Positions 35,968 to 47,250 are shown, numbered from the stretch's first letter. The stretch: 64,000 bases of DNA from Prunella strophiata (GCA_036583965.1 JAZBQD010000025.1:15834910-15898909), one strand, 5' to 3'. Notes: a model not told the origin generated them from the letters alone. Translations and numbers: made by a program.

Positions 35968-38184
35968 AAATGCAGGTTCAGGTAATCAAGACTCATCCCA
36001 AATTTAGATCAAATTAAGGAAAGAGTTTCCTCTGTTCCTGACTATTTGGGGAAGCAGAGCTGGGGACTCCATGCAGATGCCAAGGGAAAGACCAGTTTCA
36101 AAGCTGCAGGTGCAGTTGTCCCTGCCCCATTCACTTCCAGCCTCTTGCAACCAGTGCTTGTGTCCCTCTCCTGTGGCACCTGTCCTGGCCCCCATGGCAT
36201 CCTGCAGTGGCTGGCTCCATGTGTAGGGACTGCACAAGAGTCACTCCCACTGCTTGCTGAAGCAGGGGGTGCAGAGGAAGCCCTGCCTGCCAAGGAGCTC
36301 ACCAGGAGCCAGCCAGTGCTGGGGCTTCCCTCCTCTGGCCATGCTACAGGCACTGTCCTCTCTGCCTGACAGTGTGTGCCCCAGGCGAGATCCCCAGCCT
36401 CAGAGGGCTTTGAGGGAGAGGATGCAGTGTTTTGTGAAATGCTCACACTCACTGTTTCTCCTGGGAAACCCCACAGAGGGCCCATTCAGGGTGGTATGAA
36501 CAGAAGGGATTTCTCTCCTGAGTGGGAAGGCACTGAAGAGCCCATTCTCACATTGAAGCAGACACTTTACAGCTCTCTCCAGCTTGATGTTGTTCCTTCT
36601 CATATTATCCCCTCCCTCTGCTCCTTCTTTGCTGATGCCCACTGAAATGTCCATCAGGACAAAGACCATGTCAAGGACCCACGAGTTTCTGGACGCAAAT
36701 CAGCATCTTTTGCAACCATTTGCATGGGCTGAGGGGGATCAAGATGTCACAGGGCAGAGCAGCAGCTCCAGGCACCCAGCAAGGGCTGGAGCCAGGCTCA
36801 GCTCCACTGCTCCTGCAATTGAACTCCTTTGCCGCCAACTTTCCAGCCAGAGCGAATGACTGACAGAGACTGATGGTGTCTCTGCCTGTGTGTAATCTTA
36901 GAGCTGCCTGGATTTGGGAAATCTCTTTCATTGCTTTAAAAAAATAAGCAAGCGACTAGACTGAAGGGTCCCGATTAACTGGGAAAATCTGGGCTAAAAT
37001 GCAAATGCCTTCTCAGGTTCTGGCCTTGAGAGCCATGCCGGCTGGCCCAGGGGAGGCCGACAAAGCCCAGCTCAGGCAGCAGCACCCAAGGCACAGCCCA
37101 AGCCCTGACCTCTGCTGTGTCAGCAGGTCCTGAATGGGTGCTGGAGCTCCCATCCAAGCTCCAATCTTGTCTGGAGAAGTTGGGATGAGGAGCACTTGGT
37201 GGGCACTGGGATTGGCTGCTGGTGCTGCAGGCCCCTGCTGCCTGCTCCGGGATGCTCCTTGCCCTGCTCCTCAACAGCTGCTCTCCTCGGGCTCTGAGGG
37301 ACAGCTCGAACCAGTCAGAGATGACGTTACTACATTGAATTGTTATTCACAGGCAGAATTTCTCGAACAGGAATTTAGGGAGGATTTCCCACCCCCTGGC
37401 TGTGCCAGCTCCCTTCCTGCCAGGTCCCTGAGTCACCTGACTCCGTGTTTATCTCCCTACATCTCCACAGCATCTCACAGACAAGTGTTCTGGTTAAACC
37501 ATGACAACAAGTAAAGCTGGAACTGAATCAAGAGAAAACAAATAGAGTGGCAGAACACAGCTGAGAGAAGGCTGCATGGGTGCAATATAAACTCCCCCAG
37601 GGATTTGACCAAAGCCCAAGGAAAGCTGGAAAGCTGTTGTTCCCACAGATTCTGAAGCAGGTAGCAGGACTTCCAGCCTGCACACAGGAAAATTGGGATG
37701 CTTCTCTGTGTCTTCCGTTAGAATGATCTTTGTCAAATGTATAACCTCGTCTCCTGTAACTGAAATAAATTGAATTTTCAGACTGAAGGAAAAAATTCCA
37801 GATTAACCATCTGCAACAGGCAAGATTCCTGTTCCTTGTCCAGGAAAAAGGCTGTGGGAGAAAACAAAAGGTAGGAGGCTACTCAGAGCTGGTGTGACCC
37901 CCGCAGCACTGGGCTGCAATGATGCTCCAAGTTGGTACGAGTTTCCCTCCTTAGACTGTGAAAAGGGTGAAAAGAAATCTCTTCTATGAGAAGAATCTCC
38001 TGAACACCAGCAGCCCTGCTCTGCCTCTCCTGGCTTTGGGATGGGCTTTGTTGAGGGATGAGGTGGCTCAGTGCTAATCACTCTCAGAGGCACAGCCAAC
38101 TTCCCTAGGATTTAAACATAAAAGGAATTTTCCCTCCGGCTGCTAGCATGGAGTTGGCTCTGCCAGCATTGTGGAGCAGAAGGA
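35968..38184. other. Intergenic, no recognised gene
   Basis: Unique-looking DNA with frames of up to about 147 codons and no domains. Confidence 0.5.
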
Positions 38185-38429
38185 ATGGACAAGAGGGAGA
38201 CGAGACTGGAGATCAGGAAAAGGCTCTTCACCCAGAGGTGCTGGGCACTGCCCAGGCTCCCCAGGGAATGGGCACAGCCCCGAGGCTGCCAGAGCTCCAG
38301 GAGTGTTTGAACAGCTCTGCCAGCGATGCCCAGGGTGGGACTGTTGGGGTGTCTGTGCAGGGCCAGGAGCTGGGCTGGATGATCCCTGTGGGTCTCTTCC
38401 CATTCAGGAGATTCCATGATTCTATGAAA
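38185..38429 (+). mobile_element. CR1 LINE 3' part, sense, young-looking subfamily
   Basis: It carries the GGGCACTGCCCAGGCTCCCC and CCAGAGCTCCAGGAGTGT blocks, GGGCTGGATGATCCCTGTGG and a terminal GATTCCATGATTCTATGA. Nearly identical to 21345 and to the reverse of 34134 over the shared core. Confidence 0.95.
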
Positions 38430-39919
38430 AGCGACCTCCTCAGGGACAGCACAAGTCCACATGCTGACATAGGATCCTGTTTTCCATCCTGTGTCAGCTC
38501 ATGCCTCCTGCTGCTTTCCATTAGCTTCTCCTGGGCAGGGACCCATGTCACTGCAGTGAGAAATGTCCCTACTGGTGCTACATGAAACAGGAGGAAGTAA
38601 ACTCAGGTACCCCAGAACTGACCTTTGTCCCTTGTAGAGGGGAGGCCAGGATTTGCAGTACTAACCCCTGAACACACTCTCCTCACATAGCTCTGGCCTC
38701 CACAGTCTTTGGTTTAGTAGGCACTGGGCACAGCTCCATGAAGTCACTGAGGTTCCCTTACTCCTGGTGATTTAAGCTGTCAGACTCCCCTAGCCCTTCC
38801 CTCCTCTGATGCTTTGATGATGGAGGGGAGCAGAGCTGGAAGGAGGAGACACCTCTCTTGGGAGAATATCTGGGATGTAGCTTCTCAAAGCTAGTGAGTG
38901 GATTGGAGTGGCACTGCAGGAAAGACCCAGCAAAGATTATAGCATGTGTGTGAGCTGGGAGCAAGGTGCTCTGAGACCCCACAGTGTCCTGGAGCAGGGG
39001 GCACAAGTCACCCACTGTGTCAGCTGGCAAGGCAGTCCCACAGGCAGCACCCCAGCATGGTCATGGGAGCACCTCTCTGCCTCTTGAGGCCACCCACCAA
39101 GGCAATATTTGAAGAAGAAAAAAATAAAAGAAGACAAAAAATTCCTTAAAGGTTAAAAAAAAACTCAAAGAGGAAAAAGAAAAGATGTTGAAAATTTACC
39201 CATGCAAATTTGCCTTCAGTGCAATTTCCAAGACACAGCCCTTTTGCCAGGGGAAGATGGGCTGTGCTTGGGGTGCCAGACTGGGGAGCAGATGCAGTTG
39301 CAGTTGCAAAGGCAGATGAAACATGGCAGGTCACCCAGGTGCCATGTAACTTCAGCACGAGTTGTCCCAGGAATCAGTGCACTAGGTGGTGCAAGGGCAG
39401 TAGGGCTGAGTGCAGGTGACTGAACCTCTGGATGTTCCCTGTGTGTCCTGTCCTTGCTGTCAGCTGAGCTGGAGCATCCTGAGGTCCTTCCAATACACTT
39501 CAGACACAGCCCTGCCCTCCATCCTGGGCTGGTTACAGCCACAGCCTGGTGTCCTTGGGAGCATTACTGATGGTGCTCCTTTGGCCTCAAGCTGGCTGGG
39601 ATGGGATCCCTGTGATGGGACATGGGCCTGCACCCAAGGGGGAGCCTGGACCTGTGGTTTGGGGAAGGGACTGAGGGCAGGCTGGGACCAACCTTCCAGA
39701 GTCCTGCAGGAAGGAGAGCTTCAGCCAGCACTGAGGACAGGTGAGAAGAGGCAGAAGAAAGTGCTGTGTCCTTCAGCAGCATTTTCTGGGGGATGGCAGT
39801 TTGGATGGGAAGTGGGCTGGGGGTGGGGTGTAGCTGGATCTTTGATCCAGCTGCTGTTGGAGGAGAGTCCTTATAGATTCCCATTTGAGTTGGGCAATGG
39901 CTGGATGGGCTGTGCAGGG
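38430..39919. other. Intergenic, no recognised gene
   Basis: Unique-looking DNA with an A-rich stretch at about 39105-39190. Nothing is assignable. Confidence 0.5.
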
Positions 39920-40016
39920 CTGTGGCTTGTCAGTTGACCTGGAAGTGCCAGGTTAATGGTTGAACTCAATGATCTTAGAGGGTTTTTCCAACCTTAATGA
40001 TTCTGTGATTCTATTC
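39920..40016 (+). mobile_element. Short CR1 LINE 3' end, sense
   Basis: TTGAACTCAATGATCTTAGA, TTTTTCCAACCTTAATGATT and CTGTGATTCTATT are the sense terminal motifs. Confidence 0.92.
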
Positions 40017-40576
40017 ATCTTCCTGGCAAGAATTCCCAACACTGGCCACCAGGTCTTCCTGTAGTCCAGAGTGGCAAAAGGCTTGTCCAAGCAGAAAGGA
40101 AGGGGTCGCAAATTTTCAAAGCCTGGTCATTTGTCTCTGGTTTACACACATTCTTCCTGGGCGATGTCTCAGGAGTCTCTGAGCCAGAGTGCTCCCCAGC
40201 ATGGCCACCTTTAGTGGCAGGCTGTGTCCCCAAGGTTTGGTCCAACCCTTTATTCAGGACATTTTCAAAAAATAGCTGCCCTGAGCAGTTCTCTCTGCCC
40301 TGAACTGGTGTTGACAGCAACTGCCACGTACAACGTGACGTGGCAGCATTGCTCTGTGTCAACACATGTGGTGACAGATGTATGCCAAGCGAGTAGAAAC
40401 CTCAGAGCTCCAGAGTTGTTGTTTTTTATGTTGGCTGATGTCCAGGGATCATTCCTGGTCTTTGCACTGTGCAGTGTTCCTCTAGGTCCCCTGGGAGAGG
40501 AGAGCTCACCCTGAGGAGTTTTAGAGGGATCCATCCTGAGATCCCAACTTTTTCCAAGCCCCCATATGTGGTGGAT
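40017..40576. other. Intergenic, no recognised feature
   Basis: Unique-looking DNA between a CR1 3' end and the LTR. Confidence 0.5.
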
Positions 40577-41116
40577 TGTAGCAGGCACAGGGCCTGCAAG
40601 GCCTCCCTGGCAGTCAGCAGCCTAAAGATAGGAAATGTCTTAGTCATGATGACTGCACCAAAGAAACCCCTCTTCCGTCCTCAAGACCCTTGCTTATCTC
40701 TCTGCAATGCTATAGGTTAGATTCTCCTCGACCCTTCTACTGGACCATTTCCAAAAGCCCTAAACCCCATATAAACCCCTACTTCTTCCCAGTTTGGGCA
40801 GAAGAAAGCTGTCACTGATCCCCTTTGCAGAAGACGTCAATAAGGGACATCTCTGTGGAACTTCACACAGCTTTCTCCTCTCTATGCCTGCGTCTGCTGC
40901 CCAGGCACCTAGCAAGCAAGAGCTGAAATCACTGTAGAGCTGATAATCACCTAAGAGCTGAAATCAGTGGTAAGAGCTGAACTGCTTGCTAAGGTTGCCT
41001 GTGGCTGGGAGCTGCCTGGGGGCCCGGAGAGTTGTGCTTCACCAGGACTTTGCTATCCGGAGCAAGCAGCGGCAGCGAGCCGGGGGAAAACCCAAACCCC
41101 AGCTAAGGCTGCCTTA
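40577..41116 (+). mobile_element. Probable solo LTR of an endogenous retrovirus
   Basis: It starts TGTAGCAGGCACAGGG, contains a promoter-like CCATATAAACCCC (about 40766-40778) and a CAATAAGGGA polyadenylation-like signal (about 40838) about 70 bases later, then pyrimidine-rich and GAGCTGAAATCA-repeated sequence. GTGGAT (40571-40576 and 41117-41122) flanks it as a possible 6-bp target-site duplication. The 3' terminus reads CTTA rather than the usual CA, so the right boundary may be wrong. No gag, pol or env frame adjoins it, which fits a solo LTR left by recombination. The layout resembles passerine retroviral LTRs as I remember them; the family is unassigned. Confidence 0.6.
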
Positions 41117-41878
41117 GTGGATGTGTGGTGGATGCTTTGGGCTGAGGGAGGGTAGGAAGATCAAACTGCTGCACCAGGGACTTTGCTTCTGCAGATTCCC
41201 TTGTTGGAGGGTGAGATCTCCTTCCCACAAGCACTGGACCCCGACTGATGTGTGTGAGCAGTCACGGTGCGAATGGCAGCAAACCTGCTGATGGCTGCAG
41301 GGGAACAGCCTTCTGCTTCCTGCCTGCCATGCTGTGTGCAGGCACCAGCTTGGTCAATACGGCCCAGCGACTGGTGAGCACTGTAATCACTAGGAATGGG
41401 TTGAGAGCAACCCAACCTTTAGCTCAGAGCAGCCTTCTCCACCACCTTGGCCATCACCTCTCCCAGTTGTCCAGGCAGGTAGGCCATAGTAAATTGGATG
41501 TAACCAATTCCAAGCTCTAAGACAGGAGGGAGGAAATCACCACCTTGGACTTCTTCCTATGCAATGGTGATAGGGCAGGTTTTTTAAAAGCTTTTATAAC
41601 ATCAGGCTCTACTAAAAATGTGCCAGATATCGAGCTGATTGTTTACTGGAACTGGTAGAGTAGTTTTAGAAGCCTCAGGGACAACAGGGAAATGGGGCAT
41701 TGAAGTGAGTGGTGTCAAGTGTGTAGATGCAGGTGCTACAGCCAGTGCAGACAGCAGGAATTGCAGTGCAAATGCTGAAGGACCAGCTCAAGGCAGCTGA
41801 AGGGAAATGGAAGGTACAGCTCCACAGAAAACAGGGAGATACTGGTGTACGGCAAGAAAACAAGTTTGGACACAAGTG
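41117..41878. other. Intergenic, possibly LTR-derived at its start
   Basis: If the LTR end is wrong, the first 130 bases could still be retroviral. Otherwise nothing is assignable. Confidence 0.4.
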
Positions 41879-42028
41879 ATGGAATCATAGATTCCATTAG
41901 GTTGGAAAAGCCCCCTAAGATAATTGAGTCCAACCATTACCCCAGCACTGCTAAGGTCACCACAAAACCACGTCCCCAGGTGCTGTATCCATATGATTTT
42001 TAACATTTCCAGGGATAGCGACCACTGG
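41879..42028 (-). mobile_element. CR1 LINE 3' fragment, antisense
   Basis: ATGGAATCATAGATTCCATT, TAGGTTGGAAAAGCCCCCTA, TTGAGTCCAACCATTACCCC and CCAGCACTGCTAAGG are antisense CR1 terminal blocks. Confidence 0.94.
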
Positions 42029-43434
42029 GAAGGGGTGAGACAGAGAGGGATGGGGCACAAAATCATGATGCCAAGAGGGAGAAAGTCACAAAGAGCTTGA
42101 AAAACAGAAAAATGTGTCATGATAAGGGCAAAAAAAGGATGCCAAGAAGCTCAGAATAGCAAAAAAACCACCCTACCTGAGATAGAGAAATTTTATTTCT
42201 GAGGATTAGCATTAGGGTTAATCCCCTAACCTCCAAGTAACCTCCTCGGAGCTTCAGATTTTTTTTCCCCATCAGGTTTTTGGAAGATCTGAACTCAGTG
42301 CAGGGTGAGTGTTGACCTCCCAGGCATGGCTGGAGGGTTCCACTGGGACACTGTTGGCTTGATTTTCAGAGGACACCTTTGCCAGATGCTCCTTCCTGGT
42401 CCCATTGGGGAAGGGCAGCACTGGGCAGCCAGGGGGAGTTGCTGGGACTGGTGGCCCAAGGCTGAGGAACAGACAGTGGGGGTGAACAGGGCAGGTCCAA
42501 GACCTACATAGATTTTAGGAGAAGGTGACTGGGGCCACCTTCTTGCCATCCCATATCTCATCCCATCCCATTCTCCTGAAGAGAAACAGATGAGCCAGTG
42601 AGTAACTTCATTAAAACCAGGATTATTGAACTACTTACATAAATGAAACTTCAGTAGCTCTGCAATGAACATGAGGGACACTCTGTGTGTCACCTCAGAG
42701 GTGCCAAGTGACTGCCAGCCCCAGTGGCTGTGTGGCCTTTGCTGTCCCTGTCACCTTCACCAGGATTTGGGCCAGCCAGCTGCTCTCAGGCCCTGAATGT
42801 GTCCTGCTCACAGCAAACAGCAGGAGCCAGCCAGCCCTGGAGCTGCTGCCGAGGTTGCCCATGGAGCCCTGCCAGCCACTTGCTGTGGCAGACTTTGAGA
42901 ACTGCTCCTTTAGACTCACTGACGAGAGCAGGGTAATGTATTTCTACTGGAAAATAAACATATCTCTAATGAAAACCTGATGCACCATCGGGGTTTTTCT
43001 TTGGTTCTTTAAGTGAAAATTAGAGCTTTTGTCTTGTCAGACCCAAGCCTTCCTTTCCTCATATTTGCCATGTCAGCCCATGGCCATTATTTCTCAAGCA
43101 TAAAGAGATCCTGGAAAACTTAAACACACAGAAAGCAACATGAAAAATACAACCAAAAGAGACAAAATACATTTAGCTGGGAGTTGTGTTCTCCTCTTCT
43201 ATTTTCCTCTTCTCTTTTCTTCTTCTATTTTTCTCTTCTCCTCTCCCTCTCTTCAATTCTCTCCTCTCAGTATCATCTTCCCAAGTGTGGGCTTCCTGTG
43301 CCACACCTGGCAAGAGACCTTTCCAAGGTTTCTGGTGTGGATATGAAGCTTCTGTGCCTACAGCTGAAGGAATAGGAACATCTTTGTAACAAACACGGTT
43401 TTGCTCGGTATCTTTACATCTGCCTTTGAGCTCA
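42029..43434. other. Intergenic; pyrimidine-rich at 43185-43275
   Basis: Mostly unique-looking DNA. 43185-43275 is a C/T tract with few purines. No gene is seen. Confidence 0.5.
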
Positions 43435-43780
43435 ATTAGTTCTGTCCGACACAAGCTAAAAGATAAAACACTTTGTCAGATTTGTTGCTAAGAGAGCATC
43501 ACTGATGCTTTGTTGGTACTTGGAGTTTACCTGCTTACTGTCTTCCAGTGAAAACAGTTTAAAACATGAACTAAAAGTGCCCTTTTACTTTGTCACAAAA
43601 TCTTCCAGGAGTTCTTTAGCTGGCAAAGGGATGCCAGATAAGGAAAATAAGCAAAAATAAGCAGCTGATAATCACTTCAGCCTTTCAGAAAGTGCCTTTA
43701 ACATCACATCTTTCTTCTTACACAGAATTATTTTGATATGGGATATGTACCCTTTCCAGCTTGAAATACTTTAATTAAGG
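43435..43780. promoter_or_regulatory. Candidate AT-rich conserved element upstream of noggin
   Basis: AT-rich unique sequence with GATAAG, TGATAATCAC and CTTTAATTAAGG words, low CpG and no repeat signature, about 4 kb upstream of the noggin ATG. It resembles conserved non-coding elements. This is inference from composition and position. Confidence 0.3.
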
Positions 43781-43880
43781 ACTAGGATGGGAGCTGGGCT
43801 GTGTGCCCACAGGCAGCAGTAAGAGGGAAGGTGAATGTGAATGCACAGCACTGCTCAACCCTCTGTCCATGCAGGCTAGC

Positions 43881-44055
43881 ATGGGGAAGGGAAGGGGAAG
43901 GGAAGGAGGGAAGGGAAGGGATGGAAGGAGGAAGGGAAGGGAATGGAAGGAAGGGAAGTTCCTGTAGGTTCCTTTCCTTCCCGTTCTTTTTTCATTTCCT
44001 TTCTTTCCTGTTTCCTTCCGTTCCTTTCTTTCCTCTGTCCTTCCCTGTTCCTAAG
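43881..44055 (+). repeat. Purine tract (GGGAA/GGAA) switching to pyrimidine tract (TTCC)
   Basis: 43881-43962 is almost all G and A in GGGAA/GGAAGG units; 43963-44055 is mostly T and C in TTCC units. The two halves are imperfect inverted complements around a short spacer near 43960-43970, and could form a hairpin or triplex. Confidence 0.9.
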
Positions 44056-44759
44056 TGAAGGCACAATGAGGAAAGAAGGAAGGCGAGTAATGGAGAGAAG
44101 AAAAAAGGTGGAACCCGGGGAAGAGCAAGGAAGAAGATAGACCAAAGATATGAGGTAGGACTAGCGGCGGGTTTTGAGAGAGAAGAGGTGCTAGGGGAGA
44201 TGGAAGGGGGAGAGAAGTGGGTTCGCTTTGCGTCGCCTATGTTCTCTGGGCTTCGCTGTGTGTACGGAAGTCCTTTCCTCGCTTTCTACACTTTTTCCTG
44301 AGTGCTTCTTTTTTAATCCCTTTCCGACAGAATGAAGCCTTAAATTTCTGTCTATAAAAAATAATACCTAAATCCCCAAAACTAAGGGCTTGTCTTCATT
44401 TCCCCTTTCCCCCTTGGGCACCTCAGAAGAAGACCAAGTGAAATGTTTCACAGTGGCTAGCACAAGAGCAAGGCAGTTAGTCCACTGGAGTCTTCCAAGC
44501 CCCCTGGAGATTATTGGTGCCTTCCCCCTTGCTAACCCTAGAACATGCCAAGTGCCATTTTCCGGGAATCTTGCCTCCAGAAGGGGAAATCTTCTCCAGC
44601 CCACCCTGGAGAGCCTCTCCTCTCCCATGGGGGACCTGTCGAAGCAAGGTAAGGGTGGCCAGAGCAAAGACATCTTCGCCTGGGCTAGGATGATTAAGAA
44701 GCATGTTTATAAAGTCCAGGAGACAGCTGAAGGAGTTAAGTTACTTGAGTGCTTTGGGA
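44056..44759. other. Intergenic, no recognised gene
   Basis: Unique-looking DNA with a CpG-bearing stretch at 44160-44290. The 164-codon frame at 44390-44884 has no recognisable domain. Confidence 0.45.
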
Positions 44760-45200
44760 TCCTTCAGGATGAAAAATGCTGTATACATGTCGGATTTTAT
44801 TATTACAATTACAGTCAGATGTTAATCACCCCACCAGGATTTACTCAGGCAGCAGTGCCAACAGCAGTACATCTTGCTGAGTAATTGCCCCCTTCCTGAC
44901 TCTTGGGTGTCTCTGCCCTGAGCTGCTTCTCATTTCTGTGTTTGCTTTAGTTCTGACACTGCTGAGAGCGCTGCATTTTCCCACCCAGCAGTGAGAGATG
45001 GCAGAGCACATCTTGCACATTCAGGTTGCCTTTGCTTCAAGCACTCCATGTGCATCGGGGTCAGAGAATAGATAATGAGAACATTTCACGGATAATATTC
45101 AGCTTCAGGGGATAGCAATACCCATCTCTTTTGCAGATTGTTGAGAGCTAATGCTGAAAAAGCTGGGAAACGGTACAGTTTCATGGGTCTAATTGCAGAG
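44760..45200. promoter_or_regulatory. Candidate AT-rich conserved element 2.4-2.9 kb upstream of noggin
   Basis: Two AT-rich blocks, 44760-44890 (TTTTATTATTACAATTACAG, GATGTTAATCACC, GAGTAATTGCC) and 45055-45200 (GATAATGAG, GGATAATATTCAGC, GGTCTAATTGCAGAG), carry homeodomain-like words in unique low-CpG DNA. Position just upstream of a BMP antagonist suggests an enhancer. This is inference. Confidence 0.35.
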
Positions 45201-45944
45201 TATGTGTGAGCCAAATGAGTGAAGAAAAGCTCCAAGTTCAGCAAACCAAGCTGGGATCATGAAAGCAGAAATACAGAGCGAGGGAAGAAAGGCTAGATAC
45301 ATTTAAACTCCTGCACATAGTAAATTACTGGGATGCACTGGGATCAGCTCCTGCACTGGCACAGCAGCTCTGTCTCCCCAATGTCCAGCAGATGCTCTGA
45401 CTCTATTCAGACTCAGGGCTGGATGTCCAGCCTTTCTGTTTTAGGGGGATTTGTTTATATTTCCTGTCTGAACCCCACATTTGGCATTTCTGGGATGATG
45501 AAGAAATAGAAACCAGGGAAGATGTTCTTTAACTTAGTCTAGTAAGGAAAGCCAGCTCTGTACAACCCCAAGCATGTGCCAGAGGGATGCTCTGGGATGA
45601 CCTGTCGCTGCAGACCCTCACTTTGCTAGGTCAGAAGCACACTGTGTTGAGAAACTGGCCCCACGATCCACCTCAGTGCCTCTGCACCCTGCCTTGGCTC
45701 CAGTGGGTAACTGGTTATCTCATGGCTTTGGGAGAGAGTGACTGGCATGGGCAGGAATGCTCTTACACACTGTCAGCCTGGAGGAACCAGCTGTGTGTCC
45801 AATTTCTGGATATGGTTCAAGTGTGAGCTCAGTGCTCAGCAATGTAGAGGTAAAGGAGGTGAGGAGGGTTTGGGGTTTCGCACTGTTGACACACAGCAGG
45901 CTGGCAGTCTCTGTGCCTCAAAGGCTGTGGGTCCAGCTCTTCTC
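45201..45944. other. Intergenic, no recognised feature
   Basis: Unique-looking DNA. Nothing is assignable. Confidence 0.5.
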
Positions 45945-45967
45945 AAAAAAAAAAAAAAAAAAAAAAA
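45945..45967 (+). repeat. Poly-A tract, 23 A
   Basis: An uninterrupted A run with no recognisable source gene upstream. Confidence 0.96.
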
Positions 45968-46299
45968 GTAGCTCCACACAGCTGAGAAGAAGGTGAAGGA
46001 AGAGCCAGGACTTTAACCTGGCTGGTTATCACACCACGTTGCATTGAGGGATGCAGGGACACTTTCTCCCAAGTGAGAGTGATGCTCCTGGCAGGCTGCA
46101 GGCTCCCTTGCAGAGGGTGCTGAGACGCTGATGCTGGAGTGGTCCCACCCTGGTGTGCTGTCCCAGAGGGGCTCTAAGGACATGGCACCCTATTCTACTA
46201 AAGCTCTGCATAAAGCTGGAAGGTGGTTTGATGGCGGCTTTCGTGGAGAAGCAGACATGGAGCAGCAAAGCAGCTGAGGAAAGCAGAGGCAGAGTGAGG
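45968..46299. other. Intergenic, transition to the noggin CpG island
   Basis: No feature is recognised; CpG density starts to rise near 46225. Confidence 0.5.
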
Positions 46300-46559
46300 G
46301 TCCCGATATCCGGGGGTCCGTGCGGTGCTCGGACCCCGGGCTGGGGCAGTGCCCCGCTGCTCCGGGGCCATCGCCTCCAGCCCCGTGCCCTGCCCGCTGC
46401 TCGGGTGACAGCTCCCGGCGAGCCCGGGGCCGGGACCGCAGGTGGGACGCGGCTCCGGAGGGAGGTGGGCGGCTCCGGGGGGGTGGCGGCAGGGCCCGGC
46501 TGTCACTCAGCGCGCGGAGAAAGTGACAGGGGGGCGGGGGCGGCCGCGCACCGGGCGCG

Positions 46560-46567
46560 TATTTAAC
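46560..46567 (+). promoter_or_regulatory. Distal TATA-like box TATTTAAC
   Basis: TATTTAAC follows a GC-box-rich stretch about 1.07 kb before the noggin ATG. It could mark a distal promoter. It is a weaker consensus match than the box at 47148, so confidence is low. Confidence 0.3.
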
Positions 46568-46673
46568 TTGGGCGGCAGCGGCGGCGCGGCAGAGCGCGGC
46601 GGGCGGGAGGCGGCGGCGGGCGGGATACCGTGACACCGGCGACACCGAGCCGCGCCAAGCCAGCAGCCGCGCT

Positions 46674-46708
46674 GAGCCGAACCGAACCGAGCCGGGCCGG
46701 GCCGGGCT
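46674..46708. repeat. Short pentanucleotide repeat (GAGCC/GAACC/GGGCC)
   Basis: Seven consecutive 5-base units, diverging only at the second and third bases, lie in the noggin CpG island between the distal TATA-like box and the leader. Confidence 0.8.
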
Positions 46709-47147
46709 GCACCGCGCCGAGCCGAGCAGGCAGCATAGGGTACGGAGCGGCGCCGCGGCTGGATGCGCTGAGCGCGGTGGGGACGACCGGGTCCCCGGAG
46801 CAGCGGCACCAGCAGCGGCACCAGCATGGGTCGCCGGGGCTGCTGAGCGACGGCCGAGCCCGCCCCTGCCCGTCCCCGCCGAGGAGCCGCCAGGGAATCG
46901 GGACGCGCCGCCTCGCCGGTGCCGGGGACACCCTCCGGCCCCCCAGCCCCATCACGCCGAGGATGCCCCGGGGGCCCGCGGGCCGCCCCCGCCGCTCGCC
47001 ATGAGGAGGAACCCGGCCGGGCCGCGGGCGCTGCCGCCGCCGCCCGCCGCCGCCTGAGCCCCGTGCCCCGACCGTGCCCGCGCAGGGGCCGCCCGAGCGC
47101 CCCGGCGCCGTGACCCTCCTCCCGCCCCCTCGCCCGGCGCGCCCGGC

Positions 47148-47154
47148 TATAAAG
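47148..47154 (+). promoter_or_regulatory. NOG2: TATA box TATAAAG upstream of noggin
   Basis: TATAAAG sits in otherwise GC-rich DNA 478 bases before the ATG. If used, transcription would begin near 47175-47182 and give a leader of about 450 nt with three short upstream ORFs. It is the best match to the TATA consensus in the island. Which of the three TATA-like boxes is used cannot be decided here. Confidence 0.55.
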
Positions 47155-47202
47155 GAGGGTTTTATTCTCGGGCTCCGGTCTCACGCCAAACCCTGTCACA
47201 CC

Positions 47203-47210
47203 GTCTAGAC
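47203..47210. promoter_or_regulatory. Palindromic SMAD-binding element GTCTAGAC
   Basis: GTCTAGAC is the exact palindromic SMAD element, two inverted GTCT/AGAC half sites. A GGCGCC box, the GC-type element favoured by SMAD1/5, lies at 47104-47109, about 95 bases upstream. Noggin genes are known to be induced by BMP as negative feedback, so these sites fit the gene. Use in vivo is inference; an 8-base match can occur by chance. Confidence 0.45.
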
Positions 47211-47236
47211 GAGCTGTCGTGGGGCTCGGCCCAGCT

Positions 47237-47250
47237 GTCACCATGGCGAT
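47237..47250. promoter_or_regulatory. RFX X-box-like site overlapping a strong upstream ATG
   Basis: The sequence GTCACCATGGCGAT fits GTNRCC-N2-RGYAAC at 10 of 12 fixed positions, similar to RFX-factor X-boxes. A CAGCTG E-box overlaps its left edge (47232-47237). The same bases contain the CACCATGG start context of the first upstream ORF, so either a DNA or an RNA signal could explain them. Confidence 0.25.

Noticed and set aside
44390..44884. 164-codon frame with Tyr/Lys-containing balanced composition
   Set aside because: Looked more protein-like than others but contains no domain or relative I recognise and overlaps a candidate non-coding element.
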